From the NCBI RefSeq assembly GCF_004006235.1, contig NZ_CP034753.1, forward strand, positions 434,001 through 498,000: DNA of 64,000 nt, read 5' to 3'. A program made the translations under genes and the position numbers. Every line of letters starts with the position of its first letter. The stretch's first letter is position 1. The notes below the pieces were generated by a model. It did no database searches, was not told the origin of the DNA, and worked only from the letters and a program-made list of their open reading frames with translations. The stretch is from Agromyces sp. LHK192 (GTDB lineage Bacteria > Actinomycetota > Actinomycetes > Actinomycetales > Microbacteriaceae). Positions 17,971 through 28,184 of the stretch are shown here, piece by piece.

Positions 17971-18996
17971 CTACAGCACGCTTCCGCGCCGTGCGAGCAG
18001 CGCATGGCACCGTTCGAGCCGAGCCAGCCACCAGGCCGTGCGGTCGGCGTCGGCGGCGTACCGGTCGAGCAGGCCCGGGTCGGGCTCGACGCGCCGGACG
18101 GCGATCGCACCGGCCTCCGGCACGAGCGGTTCGCGCGTGACGTCCGCCGCGAGCAGCGACGCGGTGCCCAGCCCGCAGTCGTACTCCAGGTGAGGAACGG
18201 CGGCCGCGAGCGCGGCGCCCATCGCGAGCCCGACGCTCGTGTCCAGCGCGCTCGACACGTTCACGGGGAGGCCCGCGGCCTCGACGATCGACAGTGCCCG
18301 GCGGATGCCGCCGAGCGGTTGCGCCTTGATCACCAGCAGGTCGGCCGCTCCGGCCTCGGCGACCGCGAGCGGGTCGTCGACGCGTCGCACCGACTCGTCG
18401 GCCGCGATCGGGATGCCCATGTACTTCGTGCGAAGCCTGATCTCGGCGAGGTCGTCGATGCCGGGACACGGCTGTTCGACGTACTCCAGGTCGAACTCCG
18501 CGAGCGCGTGGATCGCGTGCTCGGCCTCGTCGACGTTCCAGCCGCCGTTCGCGTCGAGGCGGACCCGCCCCTCGGGTCCGAGCGCCTGGCGCGCGGCGCG
18601 CACGCGCGCGACATCCTGCGCGAGCGTCTGGTCGGATGCGGCGACCTTGACCTTCGCCGTACGGCAGCCCGGGAAGCGCTCGAGCACGGCGGCGACCTCG
18701 TCGGGGTCGACCGACGGCACGGTCGCGTTCACCGGGATGCGGTCGCGCAGCGGCGGCGGCGCCTGGCGCCAGCCGTAATCGACGGATGCCTCGAGCCACG
18801 CGCTCGACTCCTCGTCGCCGTACTCCGCGAACGGCGAGAACTCCGTCCACCCCTCGGGTCCCTCGAATAGCACGGCCTCGCGCACGTCGATGCCGCGGAA
18901 ACGGGTCACGAGGGGGAGGGCGACCACGCGCGCGGTCGCGAGCAGGTCGGCGAGCGGCGGGAGGGGCGGCGGAACGGGCTGCGCGTCGTCGTGCAT
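17971..18996 (-). CDS. menC: o-Succinylbenzoate synthase
   Basis: 341 residues of the enolase superfamily. It dehydrates SHCHC to o-succinylbenzoate in menaquinone synthesis. The K-x-K pair is at Lys115/Lys117 (AKVKVA), metal ligands fit Asp148 (RLDANGGW), Glu174 (EYVEQP) and Asp200 (AADES), and the second catalytic lysine is Lys224 (VIKAQPLGG). ATG 18996 is divergent from menB with 62 bp between them. The Pro-rich N-terminal ~17 residues are an extension. Confidence 0.93.
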   Translation of the reverse strand: MHDDAQPVPPPLPPLADLLATARVVALPLVTRFRGIDVREAVLFEGPEGWTEFSPFAEYGDEESSAWLEASVDYGWRQAPPPLRDRIPVNATVPSVDPDEVAAVLERFPGCRTAKVKVAASDQTLAQDVARVRAARQALGPEGRVRLDANGGWNVDEAEHAIHALAEFDLEYVEQPCPGIDDLAEIRLRTKYMGIPIAADESVRRVDDPLAVAEAGAADLLVIKAQPLGGIRRALSIVEAAGLPVNVSSALDTSVGLAMGAALAAAVPHLEYDCGLGTASLLAADVTREPLVPEAGAIAVRRVEPDPGLLDRYAADADRTAWWLARLERCHALLARRGSVL

Positions 18997-19045
18997 CCCC
19001 TCATCGTGGCATCCGTCGCCTGATCGATCGAGCGGGCGCGGAAAC

Positions 19046-19051
19046 TAGGCT
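19046..19051 (+). promoter_or_regulatory. -10 box of leaderless menB
   Basis: TAGGCT lies 7 nt before the menB ATG (19059), so transcription should start at or within a nucleotide or two of the start codon. No Shine-Dalgarno sequence precedes the ATG, which fits a leaderless mRNA. Confidence 0.55.
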
Positions 19052-19058
19052 GGATTCC

Positions 19059-19991
<933 letters not shown>

Positions 19992-20022
19992 TGCCGGTCA
20001 CGGGTATCCGGCAGAGCCGGTT

Positions 20023-21234
20023 ATGGGGGCGACGGTGAAACCGCTCGAGCGGGTTCCGGTCGCCGAACTCGACGCGTTCACCCGCCGGCTGCGCGAGGCC
20101 GTGCTCTTCGACGAGGCCGTCGCGGCGGTGCTGCCGACGCAGGCGGAGCCGTCGTCGGGTGGGTCCGAGCCGTCGTCCCACCGTTCCGCGCCGTCGACCG
20201 TCGCCGCCGCCGTCCCCGACGAGATCGCCCTCGTCGTCGAGACGAGCGGATCGACGGATGCCCCGAAGCGCGTCATGCTCTCGGGCGCCGCGCTCCGCGC
20301 GAGCGCGGGCGCGACCGAGCAGTGGTTCGGGGGACAGTACGGACAGTGGCTGCTCGCGCTCCCGGTGACGTACATCGCGGGCATCCAGGTGCTCGTGCGA
20401 TCGATCCTCGCCGGAACCGAACCCGCCGTGCTGCCGCCGGGCGGATTCACGCCGGGCGCCTTCGTCGAGGCCGCGCGCGGGCTCGACCCCGACCACCCCT
20501 GGTTCACGTCGCTCGTGCCCGTGCAGCTCGCACGGCTCGTCGAGGCCGCCGAGCACGACCGCGCGGTCGGCACCGCGCTCGGCTCGTTCGACCGGATCCT
20601 CCTCGGCGGGCAGGCGGCACCGCCCGGACTCGTCGAACGCGCGCGCGAACTCGGCGCCACCGTGCACCGCACCTACGGGTCGAGCGAGACCGCGGGCGGC
20701 TGCGTCTACGACGGCCGCGCGCTGCCGGGCGTCGGGGTGCGGATCGGGGCCGACGGCACCGTGGAGCTCTCCGGCCGCATGCTCGCGACGGGCTACCTCG
20801 GCGACCCCGACCGAACTGCGTCGGCGTTCGGCGAAGACGCCGACGGCACCCGGTGGTACCGCACCGGCGACCTCGGCGAACTCACCGCAGACGGCACGCT
20901 CCGCATCGGCGGGCGCGCCGACGACGTCATCATCTCGGGTGGCGTCAAGGTCGCGCTCGGCGAGATCGAGCGCGCGGTGCGCCGAGCGGATGCCCCGGGC
21001 CTCGCAAGCGCCGTCGTGGTCGCGGTCGCCGACCCCGAGTGGGGCGAACGTGCCGCGGTGGTCGTCGAGGGGGCATCCGTCGCGCTGGACGTGCTCGCGG
21101 CGGCGACGGATGCCGCGGGGCTGCCGCCTGCGGCGCGACCCGTGCGCGTGCTCGCGGTCGACGCGATGCCGCTCCTCGCCTCGGGCAAGCCCGACCGGCG
21201 GGCGCTGGCGGCGCTCGTCGTCGACGGGCACTGA
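20023..21234 (+). CDS. menE: o-Succinylbenzoate-CoA ligase
   Basis: 403 residues, acyl-adenylate-forming enzyme that activates o-succinylbenzoate with ATP and CoA. Motifs: the P-loop-like ETSGSTDAPKRVML, HRTYGSSETAGG (adenylate-binding A5 region), YRTGDLGEL (A7), GGRADDVIISGGVKV (hinge), and the C-terminal GKPDRRAL catalytic lysine. It is shorter than E. coli MenE (about 450), mainly at the N-terminus. Start is ATG 20023; GTG 20035 is an alternative, and neither has a strong RBS. It lies just downstream of menB, probably as one unit. Confidence 0.92.
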   Translation: MGATVKPLERVPVAELDAFTRRLREAVLFDEAVAAVLPTQAEPSSGGSEPSSHRSAPSTVAAAVPDEIALVVETSGSTDAPKRVMLSGAALRASAGATEQWFGGQYGQWLLALPVTYIAGIQVLVRSILAGTEPAVLPPGGFTPGAFVEAARGLDPDHPWFTSLVPVQLARLVEAAEHDRAVGTALGSFDRILLGGQAAPPGLVERARELGATVHRTYGSSETAGGCVYDGRALPGVGVRIGADGTVELSGRMLATGYLGDPDRTASAFGEDADGTRWYRTGDLGELTADGTLRIGGRADDVIISGGVKVALGEIERAVRRADAPGLASAVVVAVADPEWGERAAVVVEGASVALDVLAAATDAAGLPPAARPVRVLAVDAMPLLASGKPDRRALAALVVDGH

Positions 21235-21301
21235 CGCGGCGCGCGGCGAGGCGAACCCGACGACGGCGCCGCTTCCATAGCTCGTTCGTAGCCGCGCTCG
21301 T

Positions 21302-21307
21302 TAGGAT
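21302..21307 (+). promoter_or_regulatory. -10 box of leaderless menA
   Basis: TAGGAT lies 6 nt before GTG 21314, the menA start. The spacing matches the other leaderless genes of this window. No Shine-Dalgarno sequence is present. Confidence 0.55.
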
Positions 21308-21313
21308 GACCGG

Positions 21314-22321
21314 GTGGCACGCCCGAACGATCGGCGGAAGTCCGCCGCCCCCGACACCCCCCAGTCGAAGCCGAAGTCGAAGACGTACTCGGCGTCCGGA
21401 AACCCGGCCAAGGCCGCCGCGGCGCCGACCGTGGCGCGCGGCCCGGCGACCGCCCGCGACTGGATCGCCGGTGCGCGCCTGCGCACCCTGCCGCTCGCGA
21501 TCTCGCCGGTCGCACTCGGCACCGGCGCGGGTGTCGTGCTCATCGCCGACGGCCCGTGGCATCCGATCCGCGCGGTGCTCGCGCTCGTCGTCGCGCTCGC
21601 GCTGCAGATCGGCGTGAACTACGCGAACGACTACTCCGACGGCATCCGCGGCACCGACGACCACCGCGTCGGCCCGGCACGCCTGACGGGTTCGGGCCTC
21701 GCGAAGCCCCGGCACGTGCTCGTCGTCGCGCTCGCGTTCTTCGGCGTCGCGGCGCTCGCGGGCCTCGCCCTCACGATCATCACGCAGCAGTGGTGGCTGC
21801 TCGCCGTGGGCGCCGTCGCGATCGTCGCGGCATGGTTCTACACCGGCGGCAAGCGGCCCTACGGGTACGCGGGCCTGGGCGAGCTCGTCGTGTTCGTCTT
21901 CTTCGGCCTCGTCGCCACGCTCGGTTCGACGTGGGTGCAGGCGGGCACCGTCAACATCGAGTCGATCCTCGGCGGCGTCGGCGTCGGGCTCATCGCGTGC
22001 GCGGTGCTCATGGCGAACAACCTGCGCGACATCCCGCAGGACCGGGTGGTCGGCAAGCGCACGCTCGCGGTCCGCGTCGGCCCGGTGGCCGGACGCGTGC
22101 TGTTCGCCCTGTTCCTGCTGGTGCCGTTCGGGATCGCCGCGTTCCTCGCCGTGCTCTACCCCGCGGCGATCCTCGTGCAGTTCGCGCTCCTGGCCGCGCT
22201 CCCGGCCTGCGCGATCGCGATCTGGGGCCGCACGCCGCGCGAGCTCATCACGGCGCTGCAGCTCGCGAGCGTCACCTCGCTGGCCTACGGCATCGGGCTC
22301 GGGCTCGTCTTCGCGCTGTAG
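21314..22321 (+). CDS. menA: 1,4-Dihydroxy-2-naphthoate polyprenyltransferase
   Basis: 335 residues, UbiA-family membrane enzyme that joins DHNA to a polyprenyl diphosphate to make demethylmenaquinone. The first ~50 residues are a Lys/Ala-rich cytosolic extension. About eight or nine transmembrane segments follow. The Mg2+/diphosphate-binding motif is NYANDYSDGIRGTDD (residues ~103-117), and a second Asp-rich motif is NNLRDIPQDRVVGKRTLAVR. It is convergent with the DUF4229 gene. Confidence 0.95.
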   Translation: MARPNDRRKSAAPDTPQSKPKSKTYSASGNPAKAAAAPTVARGPATARDWIAGARLRTLPLAISPVALGTGAGVVLIADGPWHPIRAVLALVVALALQIGVNYANDYSDGIRGTDDHRVGPARLTGSGLAKPRHVLVVALAFFGVAALAGLALTIITQQWWLLAVGAVAIVAAWFYTGGKRPYGYAGLGELVVFVFFGLVATLGSTWVQAGTVNIESILGGVGVGLIACAVLMANNLRDIPQDRVVGKRTLAVRVGPVAGRVLFALFLLVPFGIAAFLAVLYPAAILVQFALLAALPACAIAIWGRTPRELITALQLASVTSLAYGIGLGLVFAL

Positions 22322-22357
22322 GAGGCCCGCTCCCGTGGTGCGATACTCCGCCGTGCG

Positions 22358-22633
22358 CTACTCGGACGTGCGCTCGCGGGATTCGATCGCGTCGTCCTCC
22401 GCCTCGTCGTCGGCGGTCGGCTCGGTCGAGCGGTTGCGGGCCGCGTAGAGGTCGCGCGAGACCTGGTCGCGCTGGCCCCGGAGGAACACGGCGGATGCCG
22501 CGAGCCCGAACAGCGCGGCCACCACCGCCGACAGCCACCACGTCACCCCGGCGATCATGAGGACGGCGAACGGCACGGCGAACAGCAGCACGCGCAGCAC
22601 GGAGTACCGGAGCCAGGCGGGGACGGATTTCAC
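22358..22633 (-). CDS. DUF4229 family small membrane protein
   Basis: 91 residues with two hydrophobic segments (residues ~10-27 and 29-50) and an acidic C-terminal tail. The family has no known function but is typical of actinobacteria, often next to menA as here. It starts at GTG 22633, preceded on its own strand by TAGACT (22640-22645) with 6 nt spacing, so it is likely leaderless. Confidence 0.8.
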   Translation of the reverse strand: MKSVPAWLRYSVLRVLLFAVPFAVLMIAGVTWWLSAVVAALFGLAASAVFLRGQRDQVSRDLYAARNRSTEPTADDEAEDDAIESRERTSE

Positions 22634-22664
22634 CCCTCAAGTCTAGGAAACGAATCCTGAGCGC

Positions 22665-22703
22665 CCGCCGATGTCGACCGCCGATGTCAACCGCCGATGT
22701 CAA
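22665..22703. repeat. Three tandem 13-bp repeats
   Basis: The unit CCGCCGATGTCRA occurs three times in a row at 22665-22677, 22678-22690 and 22691-22703. It lies between the divergent promoters of the DUF4229 gene and the PLDc_N gene. It could be an iterated regulator-binding site or a slippage product. Confidence 0.75.
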
Positions 22704-22752
22704 GGGGCCGCCGATCCGGCCCGCTCCCAGCCCGTCGTGACCTCTGCATGCC

Positions 22753-22758
22753 TATACT
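22753..22758 (+). promoter_or_regulatory. -10 box of the leaderless PLDc_N gene
   Basis: TATACT, a close match to the TATAAT consensus, lies 6 nt before ATG 22765. The 13-bp tandem repeats end about 50 bp upstream. Confidence 0.6.
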
Positions 22759-22764
22759 CAGGGC

Positions 22765-23205
22765 ATGCTCGTCAGGCTCGCCATCCCAGCGGCGGTCGTG
22801 ATCATCGGACTCATGGTCTACGCCATCGTGGACTGCGCGCTCTTCGACCGGACCCGCATCCGCGGCCTGCGCCGGGGATGGTGGATCGTCGTGATCCTGA
22901 TCCCCGTGCTCGGCGCCATCCTCTGGTTCACCATCGGTCGGGGACCCCGGCTCACGTCGCCCCGTGCCGGTCGACGGAGCGGCCCGGTCGCCCCCGACGA
23001 CGACACCGAGTTCCTCCAGCGCCTCGGGCGCGATGCCGAACAGGACGAGCGCATCCGCCGGCTCGAACAGGAACTGGCCGATCTCGACGGCGAGGGCGGC
23101 AGCCCGGGCGACGACCACCCCGACCACGGCGCCGCGCACGACCAACGCCGACCCGACGCCCCCGACAACCCGGATGCCGGCACCAGCGGCCGACCGAATG
23201 GCTGA
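22765..23205 (+). CDS. PLDc_N (phospholipase D N-terminal) domain membrane protein
   Basis: 146 residues. Two transmembrane helices (~4-24 and ~39-58) flank [12 protein letters not shown], the pattern of the PLDc_N domain, with a small polar C-terminal tail (~75-146) containing a coiled coil ([14 protein letters not shown]). No catalytic HKD motif is present, so it is not a phospholipase; the domain is a membrane module of unknown role. The 3' end overlaps menD by 8 bp, suggesting coupling with menaquinone synthesis. Confidence 0.82.
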   Translation: MLVRLAIPAAVVIIGLMVYAIVDCALFDRTRIRGLRRGWWIVVILIPVLGAILWFTIGRGPRLTSPRAGRRSGPVAPDDDTEFLQRLGRDAEQDERIRRLEQELADLDGEGGSPGDDHPDHGAAHDQRRPDAPDNPDAGTSGRPNG

Positions 23206-25066
23206 CGGCTCCGGCCTCACCGACGACCGCCCGCCCGGTTCGACACGCTCGCCCGCGAGCGCCTTCGCGGTCGCCCTGTTCACCGAGTTCGTCGCGCTCG
23301 GGGTCACCGACGTGGTCGTGTCGCCCGGATCGCGCTCGCAGGCCCTGGCGCTCGCGGCCGCCGAGTTCGAACGCGCCGGCCTGGTGCGCCTGCACGTGCG
23401 CATCGACGAGCGCGGCGCGGGATTCCTCGCGCTCGGCCTGGGCGTCGAATCGGGGACCCCTGCGGTCGTCGTCACGACGTCGGGCACCGCGGTCGCGAAC
23501 CTGCACCCCGCGATACTCGAAGCCCATCACGCCGGCGTGCCGCTCATCGCGCTGACCGCCGACCGCCCGGCGGAACTCCGCGGCATCCGCTCGAACCAGA
23601 CGACCATGCAGCCCGGCATCTTCGCCGGGGCGGTCCGGCTCGAGAAGGATGCCCCGCCGCCCGAGTCCACCGACGTCGGCGACGATGCCGCACGGCTCGC
23701 GCGTCGCGCCGTCGACGCCTCGCTCGGGGTCGACGACCGCGGCGTGCCGATCGTGCACCCCGGTCCCGGCCCCGTGCACCTGAACGTGCAGCTCCGCGAG
23801 CCGCTGTCGTCGCCCGTCGCGCTCGATCGGGCCGCCGTCGCGGCGCGTCGCGCGCGCGTCGCCGAGCTGCGCCCGCCGGCGGCGGCGCTGGCGGGGGCGG
23901 CAGCCGAGGCATCCGACGATCGCGCCGGTTCCGGCAACGTCGTCGCGGCAGGTCCCCGCACCCTGGTCGTCGCCGGCGCCGGGGCGGGCCCCGGTGCCGA
24001 GGCGTTCGCGCGCGAGGGTGGCTGGCCGCTCGCGGCCGAGGTGACCAGCGGCGCGCACTTCGGCCCGAACCTCGTCGTCGCGTACCGCGAACTGCTCGCC
24101 GAGCCCGGATTCGGCGACCGCGTCGAGCGGGTCGTGGTGTTCGGGCATCCGACGCTGTCGCGAGAGGTGCCGGCGCTCGTGCAGCGCGCGGGCGTCGAGA
24201 CGATCGTCGTCGCGCCGTCGGGCATCGAGTGGTTCAACCCGGGCCGTCGCGTGCGCCGGTTCGAACGCGCCGTGCACCCCGAACCGCACACGCCGACCGA
24301 CGACGAGCGCGCGTGGACGGGGCGGTGGGTGCGGGCGAGCCGCATGCTGGTCGACGCGGCCGAGACGGATGCGGCGCCGGATGCGGGATCGGCCCCCGTG
24401 GCCGACGGCGGGTCCACCGGCATCCGCAGCGGGGTGGACGAGACCGGGCACGTCACCGACTACGCGGCGCAGCGCGCGTTCCTGAAGGCCCAGCTCGCAG
24501 CCGTCCGCGAACCCGTGACCCGACGCATGCTCGTGCAGGCGGTGTGGGGTGCGACCTGGCCGCACGATCGGCTCGTGCTCGGGGCATCCCGATTGATCCG
24601 CGATGCCGACCGGGCCGTGCCGGGACGCAGGATCACGGTGCACGCGAACCGCGGCCTCGCCGGCATCGACGGCACCGTCGCGACCGCGACCGGCATCGCG
24701 ATCGCGAGCCAGCGCGCCCCCGAGGCGAAGCCCGGCGTCACCCGCGCGCTCATCGGCGACCTGACGCTGCTGCACGACGTCGGCTCGCTGCTGCTCGGCG
24801 CGGGGGAGGAGGCGCCGCGGCTGCAGGTCATCGTCGGCAACGACGGCGGCGGCGCGATCTTCGACGCGCTCGAGGTCGCGGCATCCGCACCCGCGGACGC
24901 GTTCGACCGTGTCCAGTTCACGCCGCAGCAGGTCGACCTCGCCGCGCTCGCAGCGGCGTACGGGTGGCGGCACACACGCGTGACGACGCGCGGCGAGCTC
25001 GAGGAGGCCCTCGGCACGGCGGTGAGCGGCGTCGGCATCGTCGAGGTCGTGCTCCAGCGCGCGTGA
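23198..25066 (+). CDS. menD: 2-Succinyl-5-enolpyruvyl-6-hydroxy-3-cyclohexene-1-carboxylate synthase
   Basis: 622 residues, thiamine diphosphate enzyme that joins isochorismate and 2-oxoglutarate. The N-terminal PYR domain has [13 protein letters not shown] and [13 protein letters not shown] (ThDP-activating Glu). The C-terminal PP domain has the ThDP/Mg2+ motif at [13 protein letters not shown]...[13 protein letters not shown] 23198 overlaps the upstream stop and is the first start before the conserved N-terminus. It is larger than E. coli MenD (556 residues) because of Ala/Asp-rich insertions near residues 225-250 and 385-410. Confidence 0.94.
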   Translation: MADGSGLTDDRPPGSTRSPASAFAVALFTEFVALGVTDVVVSPGSRSQALALAAAEFERAGLVRLHVRIDERGAGFLALGLGVESGTPAVVVTTSGTAVANLHPAILEAHHAGVPLIALTADRPAELRGIRSNQTTMQPGIFAGAVRLEKDAPPPESTDVGDDAARLARRAVDASLGVDDRGVPIVHPGPGPVHLNVQLREPLSSPVALDRAAVAARRARVAELRPPAAALAGAAAEASDDRAGSGNVVAAGPRTLVVAGAGAGPGAEAFAREGGWPLAAEVTSGAHFGPNLVVAYRELLAEPGFGDRVERVVVFGHPTLSREVPALVQRAGVETIVVAPSGIEWFNPGRRVRRFERAVHPEPHTPTDDERAWTGRWVRASRMLVDAAETDAAPDAGSAPVADGGSTGIRSGVDETGHVTDYAAQRAFLKAQLAAVREPVTRRMLVQAVWGATWPHDRLVLGASRLIRDADRAVPGRRITVHANRGLAGIDGTVATATGIAIASQRAPEAKPGVTRALIGDLTLLHDVGSLLLGAGEEAPRLQVIVGNDGGGAIFDALEVAASAPADAFDRVQFTPQQVDLAALAAAYGWRHTRVTTRGELEEALGTAVSGVGIVEVVLQRA

Positions 25067-25145
25067 CAACCGCCTCACGCGCGCGGCAGGATGAACCAGG
25101 CGCGCGTGTTCGAGGGCCGACGCGCCGTGCGAGGGAGGGCGCGCG

Positions 25146-26003
25146 ATGACGCATCAGCTGTACTGGACCGAGGACCCGGCGCCGCTGCTCCGCGTCGAAC
25201 CGGGGTTCCGGCTCGCCGAGGCCTCAGCGAACGCCCATCCGGGATTCGCCGGCGGCAAGGCCGAGGGCGTCGCCGCGCTCGCAGCGGGGGCGACGCGGCT
25301 CGCCGACCTCCAGGAGCGGTTGTTCGCCAACAGCCGGATGGGCGACCAGCGCCGGGTGCTCCTGGTGCTGCAGGCCATGGACACGGCCGGCAAGGGCGGC
25401 ATCGTCAAGCACGTCGTGGGGTCGGTCGACCCGCAGGGCGTGCAGCTCGCCGCGTTCAAGAAGCCCACCGAGGAGGAGCTCGCGCACGACTTCCTCTGGC
25501 GCATCCATCGGCAGACGCCGGGCGCCGGCATGATCGGGGTCTTCGACCGGTCGCACTACGAGGACGTGCTGATCGCGCGGGTGCACGGCTTCGCGCCGCC
25601 CGAGGAGATCGAGCGGCGCTATGGCGCGATCAACGACTTCGAGGCCGAGCTCGCGGAGGCCGGCACGTCGATCGTCAAGGTCATGCTGCACCTCTCGCGC
25701 GACGAGCAGCGCGTCCGCCTGCTCGAACGGCTCGACCGCGCGGACAAGCACTGGAAGTTCAACCCGGGCGACATCGACGAGCGCGGGCACTGGGGTGCCT
25801 ACACCGACGCCTACCAGGTCGCGTTCGACCGCACCTCGACGCCGATCGCCCCGTGGCACGTGGTGCCGGCCGACCGCAAGTGGTACGCGCGGCTCGCCGT
25901 GCAGCACCTGCTCGTCGCCGCGCTCGAGCGGTTGCACCTCGAGTGGCCCGCGGCCGACTTCGACGTCGCCGAGCAGCGGGAGCGCCTGCTCGCGAGCGAG
26001 TGA
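25146..26003 (+). CDS. PPK2-family polyphosphate:nucleotide phosphotransferase
   Basis: 285 residues, cytosolic. Walker A-like QAMDTAGKGG (residues ~77-86), Walker B-like FDRSHYEDVLIARVH (~138-152) and the lid-region Arg/Lys cluster (DRADKHWKFNPGD) are those of PPK2 kinases, which use polyphosphate to phosphorylate nucleoside mono- or diphosphates, or the reverse. The subclass cannot be settled by eye. The start is ATG 25146 with GAGGGAGG (25131-25138) as RBS. It is convergent with menF (12 bp gap) and not obviously part of quinone synthesis. Confidence 0.9.
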   Translation: MTHQLYWTEDPAPLLRVEPGFRLAEASANAHPGFAGGKAEGVAALAAGATRLADLQERLFANSRMGDQRRVLLVLQAMDTAGKGGIVKHVVGSVDPQGVQLAAFKKPTEEELAHDFLWRIHRQTPGAGMIGVFDRSHYEDVLIARVHGFAPPEEIERRYGAINDFEAELAEAGTSIVKVMLHLSRDEQRVRLLERLDRADKHWKFNPGDIDERGHWGAYTDAYQVAFDRTSTPIAPWHVVPADRKWYARLAVQHLLVAALERLHLEWPAADFDVAEQRERLLASE

Positions 26004-26015
26004 CGGTGAGCGGCC

Positions 26016-27338
26016 TCAGCCGCCGAACGCCTCGATGATCGGCCGGAACTTCATGTCGGTCTCGGCGAGCTCGTCGGCGGGCACCGAGTCGTGGACTATG
26101 CCGCAACCGGCATATGCCGTCACGCGACCGTCGGCGCCCACCTGCGCGCAGCGGAGCGCGATCGCCCACTCGCCGTCGCCGTCGCCGTCGACCCAGCCCA
26201 CCGGACCGGCGTAGCGCCCCCGGTCGAAGCCCTCCAACTCGGCGAGCGCCGCGAGCGCCACCCGTCGCGGCGTGCCCGCGACCGCCGCCGTCGGATGCAC
26301 CGCGCGCACGAGGTCGAGCGACGTGGAGCCGTCGCCGAGCGTGCCCTTCAGGTCGGTCGCGAGGTGCCAGAGGTTCGGCAACTGCAGCGTGAACGGCTCG
26401 GGGCTCGCGTCGAGCCGTGCGGTGTGCGGTTCGAGGCGCTTCACCGCGCTCGCCACCGCGAGCGCATGTTCGTCGCGGTCCTTCTGCGAGTGCTGCAGCG
26501 CGACGGCGCGGTCGCGATCGGATGCCTCGCCGGCTCCGCGTGCGCTCGTGCCCGCGAGCACGCGCGCCGAGACCTGGCCGTGGTCGACCCGGACGAGCGT
26601 CTCGGGGCTCGCGCCGATCAGGCCGTCGACGGCGAACACCCAGGTGTCGGGGTAGTCGTCGGCGAGTCGCATGATGGTCGCGCGGAGCCCGTCGTCTTCG
26701 TGGAGCTCGCCGACCAGCTCGCGGGCGAGCACGACCTTGCGCAGCTCGCCGGCGTCGATGCGCCGGACGGCCTCGGCCACTGCGGACTCATATGCCGACG
26801 GCGGCACGCGCCCCGGAGTGAAGGCGACATGCGGGATCTTGCGCCGCGGCGCGGGCTCGGGAATGGCGACTTCGAATCCGTCGCCGACGACCTCGCCCGG
26901 CTCGCCCGAACCACCGGCTTCGCCGGACTCGCGGTCGCCCGTCTCGAGCGCGACGCGGGTGACCCAGGCCCGGCCGTCCCGTCGTCCGATCACGAGTTCG
27001 GGCACGATGAGCACGCTCGTCGCCGCCGACTCGTCGGCGAACGCGAACGCGCCGAAGGCGATCAGGCCCGTGCCGGGGAGTCCGACGCGGTCGTCCACAT
27101 CGGCCGCGTCGGCGAGCGCCGACCATGCGGCCGCGGCATCCTCGATCCTCGACGGTCCGGAGGACTCGATCCGCAGCACCTCGCCGAGCCCGACCACTCC
27201 TTCGCCGCGACGCAACCACACGAGCGGGCTGCGGGGATCGGTGCGGGGGATCAGCGGCTCGGTCTCGTCGACCGCGTGGGTGCGCACGACGAGCCGCGGT
27301 TCGGCGGCGCCCGGTGCCGGGGCATCCGTGTGGATCAC
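26016..27338 (-). CDS. menF: Isochorismate synthase
   Basis: 440 residues of the chorismate-utilising enzyme family; it converts chorismate to isochorismate, the first committed step to menaquinone. Signatures in the C-terminal half include ELRKVVLARE, GASPETLVRV, VLAGTSARG, HSQKDRDEHALAV, HPTAAVAGTPR and the closing YAGPVGW...WAIALRCAQV. GTG start, preceded on the minus strand by TAGGCT (27345-27350) with 6 nt spacing, indicating leaderless transcription divergent from menG. Confidence 0.93.
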   Translation of the reverse strand: MIHTDAPAPGAAEPRLVVRTHAVDETEPLIPRTDPRSPLVWLRRGEGVVGLGEVLRIESSGPSRIEDAAAAWSALADAADVDDRVGLPGTGLIAFGAFAFADESAATSVLIVPELVIGRRDGRAWVTRVALETGDRESGEAGGSGEPGEVVGDGFEVAIPEPAPRRKIPHVAFTPGRVPPSAYESAVAEAVRRIDAGELRKVVLARELVGELHEDDGLRATIMRLADDYPDTWVFAVDGLIGASPETLVRVDHGQVSARVLAGTSARGAGEASDRDRAVALQHSQKDRDEHALAVASAVKRLEPHTARLDASPEPFTLQLPNLWHLATDLKGTLGDGSTSLDLVRAVHPTAAVAGTPRRVALAALAELEGFDRGRYAGPVGWVDGDGDGEWAIALRCAQVGADGRVTAYAGCGIVHDSVPADELAETDMKFRPIIEAFGG

Positions 27339-27392
27339 CGTGCAAGCCTACGTCCGCCCGCGGAGCGGAGGGCGCCACCTGCGGCGCGAACG

Positions 27393-27398
27393 TAGAAT
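27393..27398 (+). promoter_or_regulatory. -10 box of leaderless menG
   Basis: TAGAAT lies 6 nt before ATG 27405. The menF -10 box on the other strand (27345-27350) is about 45 bp away, so the two divergent promoters are close enough to influence each other. Confidence 0.55.
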
Positions 27399-27404
27399 CG
27401 AGGG

Positions 27405-28109
27405 ATGACCCGCGCAGACCTCGGCAAGGACCCGTCGCAGGTGTCGGCGATGTTCGATCGCGTCGCCGCCGGCTACGACCGCACGAACACGGTGCTGTCG
27501 GTCGGCAACGCGCCGCTCTGGCGCATCGCTACGACACGCGCGGTCGACCCGAAGCCCGGCGAGCGGATCCTCGACGTCGCCGCCGGCACCGGCACCTCCA
27601 GCGCCAGCCTCGCGCGCTCCGGGGCATCCGTCGTCGCCGCCGACTTCTCGCCCGGCATGATCGAGGTCGGTCGTCAGCGACAGGCGCACGTGCCGAACCT
27701 CGTGTTCGTCGAGGCCGACGCGACCGCGCTGCCGTTCGACGACGGGCAGTTCGACGCCGTCACCATCTCGTTCGGCCTGCGCAACGTGCACGAGCCCAAG
27801 CGCGCGCTGGCCGAGTTCCTGCGCGTCACGAAGCCCGGCGGGCGCCTCGTGATCTGCGAGTTCTCGCACCCGCAGTCGCCGGTCGCGCGGACGGGGTACG
27901 ACCTGTACCAGCGGTACGTGATGCCGCCGCTCGTGCGACTCTCCAGCTCGAACGACACGGCCTACGAGTACCTCAACGAGTCGATCAACGCCTGGCCCGC
28001 GCAGCGCCAACTCGCGGCATGGATCCGCGAGGCGGGGTGGACGGCGGTCGCATGGCGCGACCTCACCCTCGGCGTCGTGGCGCTGCACCGGGCTCGAAAG
28101 GCCCCCTGA
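27405..28109 (+). CDS. menG: Demethylmenaquinone methyltransferase (UbiE/MenG)
   Basis: 234 residues, SAM-dependent methyltransferase making menaquinone from demethylmenaquinone, the last step. Motif I is ILDVAAGTGTSSASLA (residues ~56-71); FSHPQSPVAR and the terminal WRDLTLGVVALHRARK are typical of UbiE/COQ5. The first ~30 residues (VSAMFDRVAAGYDRTN) match the family start well, fixing ATG 27405. Confidence 0.94.
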   Translation: MTRADLGKDPSQVSAMFDRVAAGYDRTNTVLSVGNAPLWRIATTRAVDPKPGERILDVAAGTGTSSASLARSGASVVAADFSPGMIEVGRQRQAHVPNLVFVEADATALPFDDGQFDAVTISFGLRNVHEPKRALAEFLRVTKPGGRLVICEFSHPQSPVARTGYDLYQRYVMPPLVRLSSSNDTAYEYLNESINAWPAQRQLAAWIREAGWTAVAWRDLTLGVVALHRARKAP

Positions 28110-28171
28110 CCGGGAATCCGGTCGTACGCCGGCGCTCGTCGTCGTGCGTCGTCCGCGCGAATCGGCACGGG

Positions 28172-28177
28172 TAGGCT
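28172..28177 (+). promoter_or_regulatory. -10 box of the polyprenyl diphosphate synthase gene
   Basis: TAGGCT lies 7 nt before GTG 28185 and 1 nt before GTG 28179. Transcription starting 6-8 nt after the box would exclude GTG 28179, so 28185 is the better start. Confidence 0.5.
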
Positions 28178-28184
28178 GGTGGAC

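Noticed and set aside
26570-26600. Possible frameshift in menF
   Set aside because: All chorismate-enzyme motifs lie in one continuous frame from 27338 to 26016.
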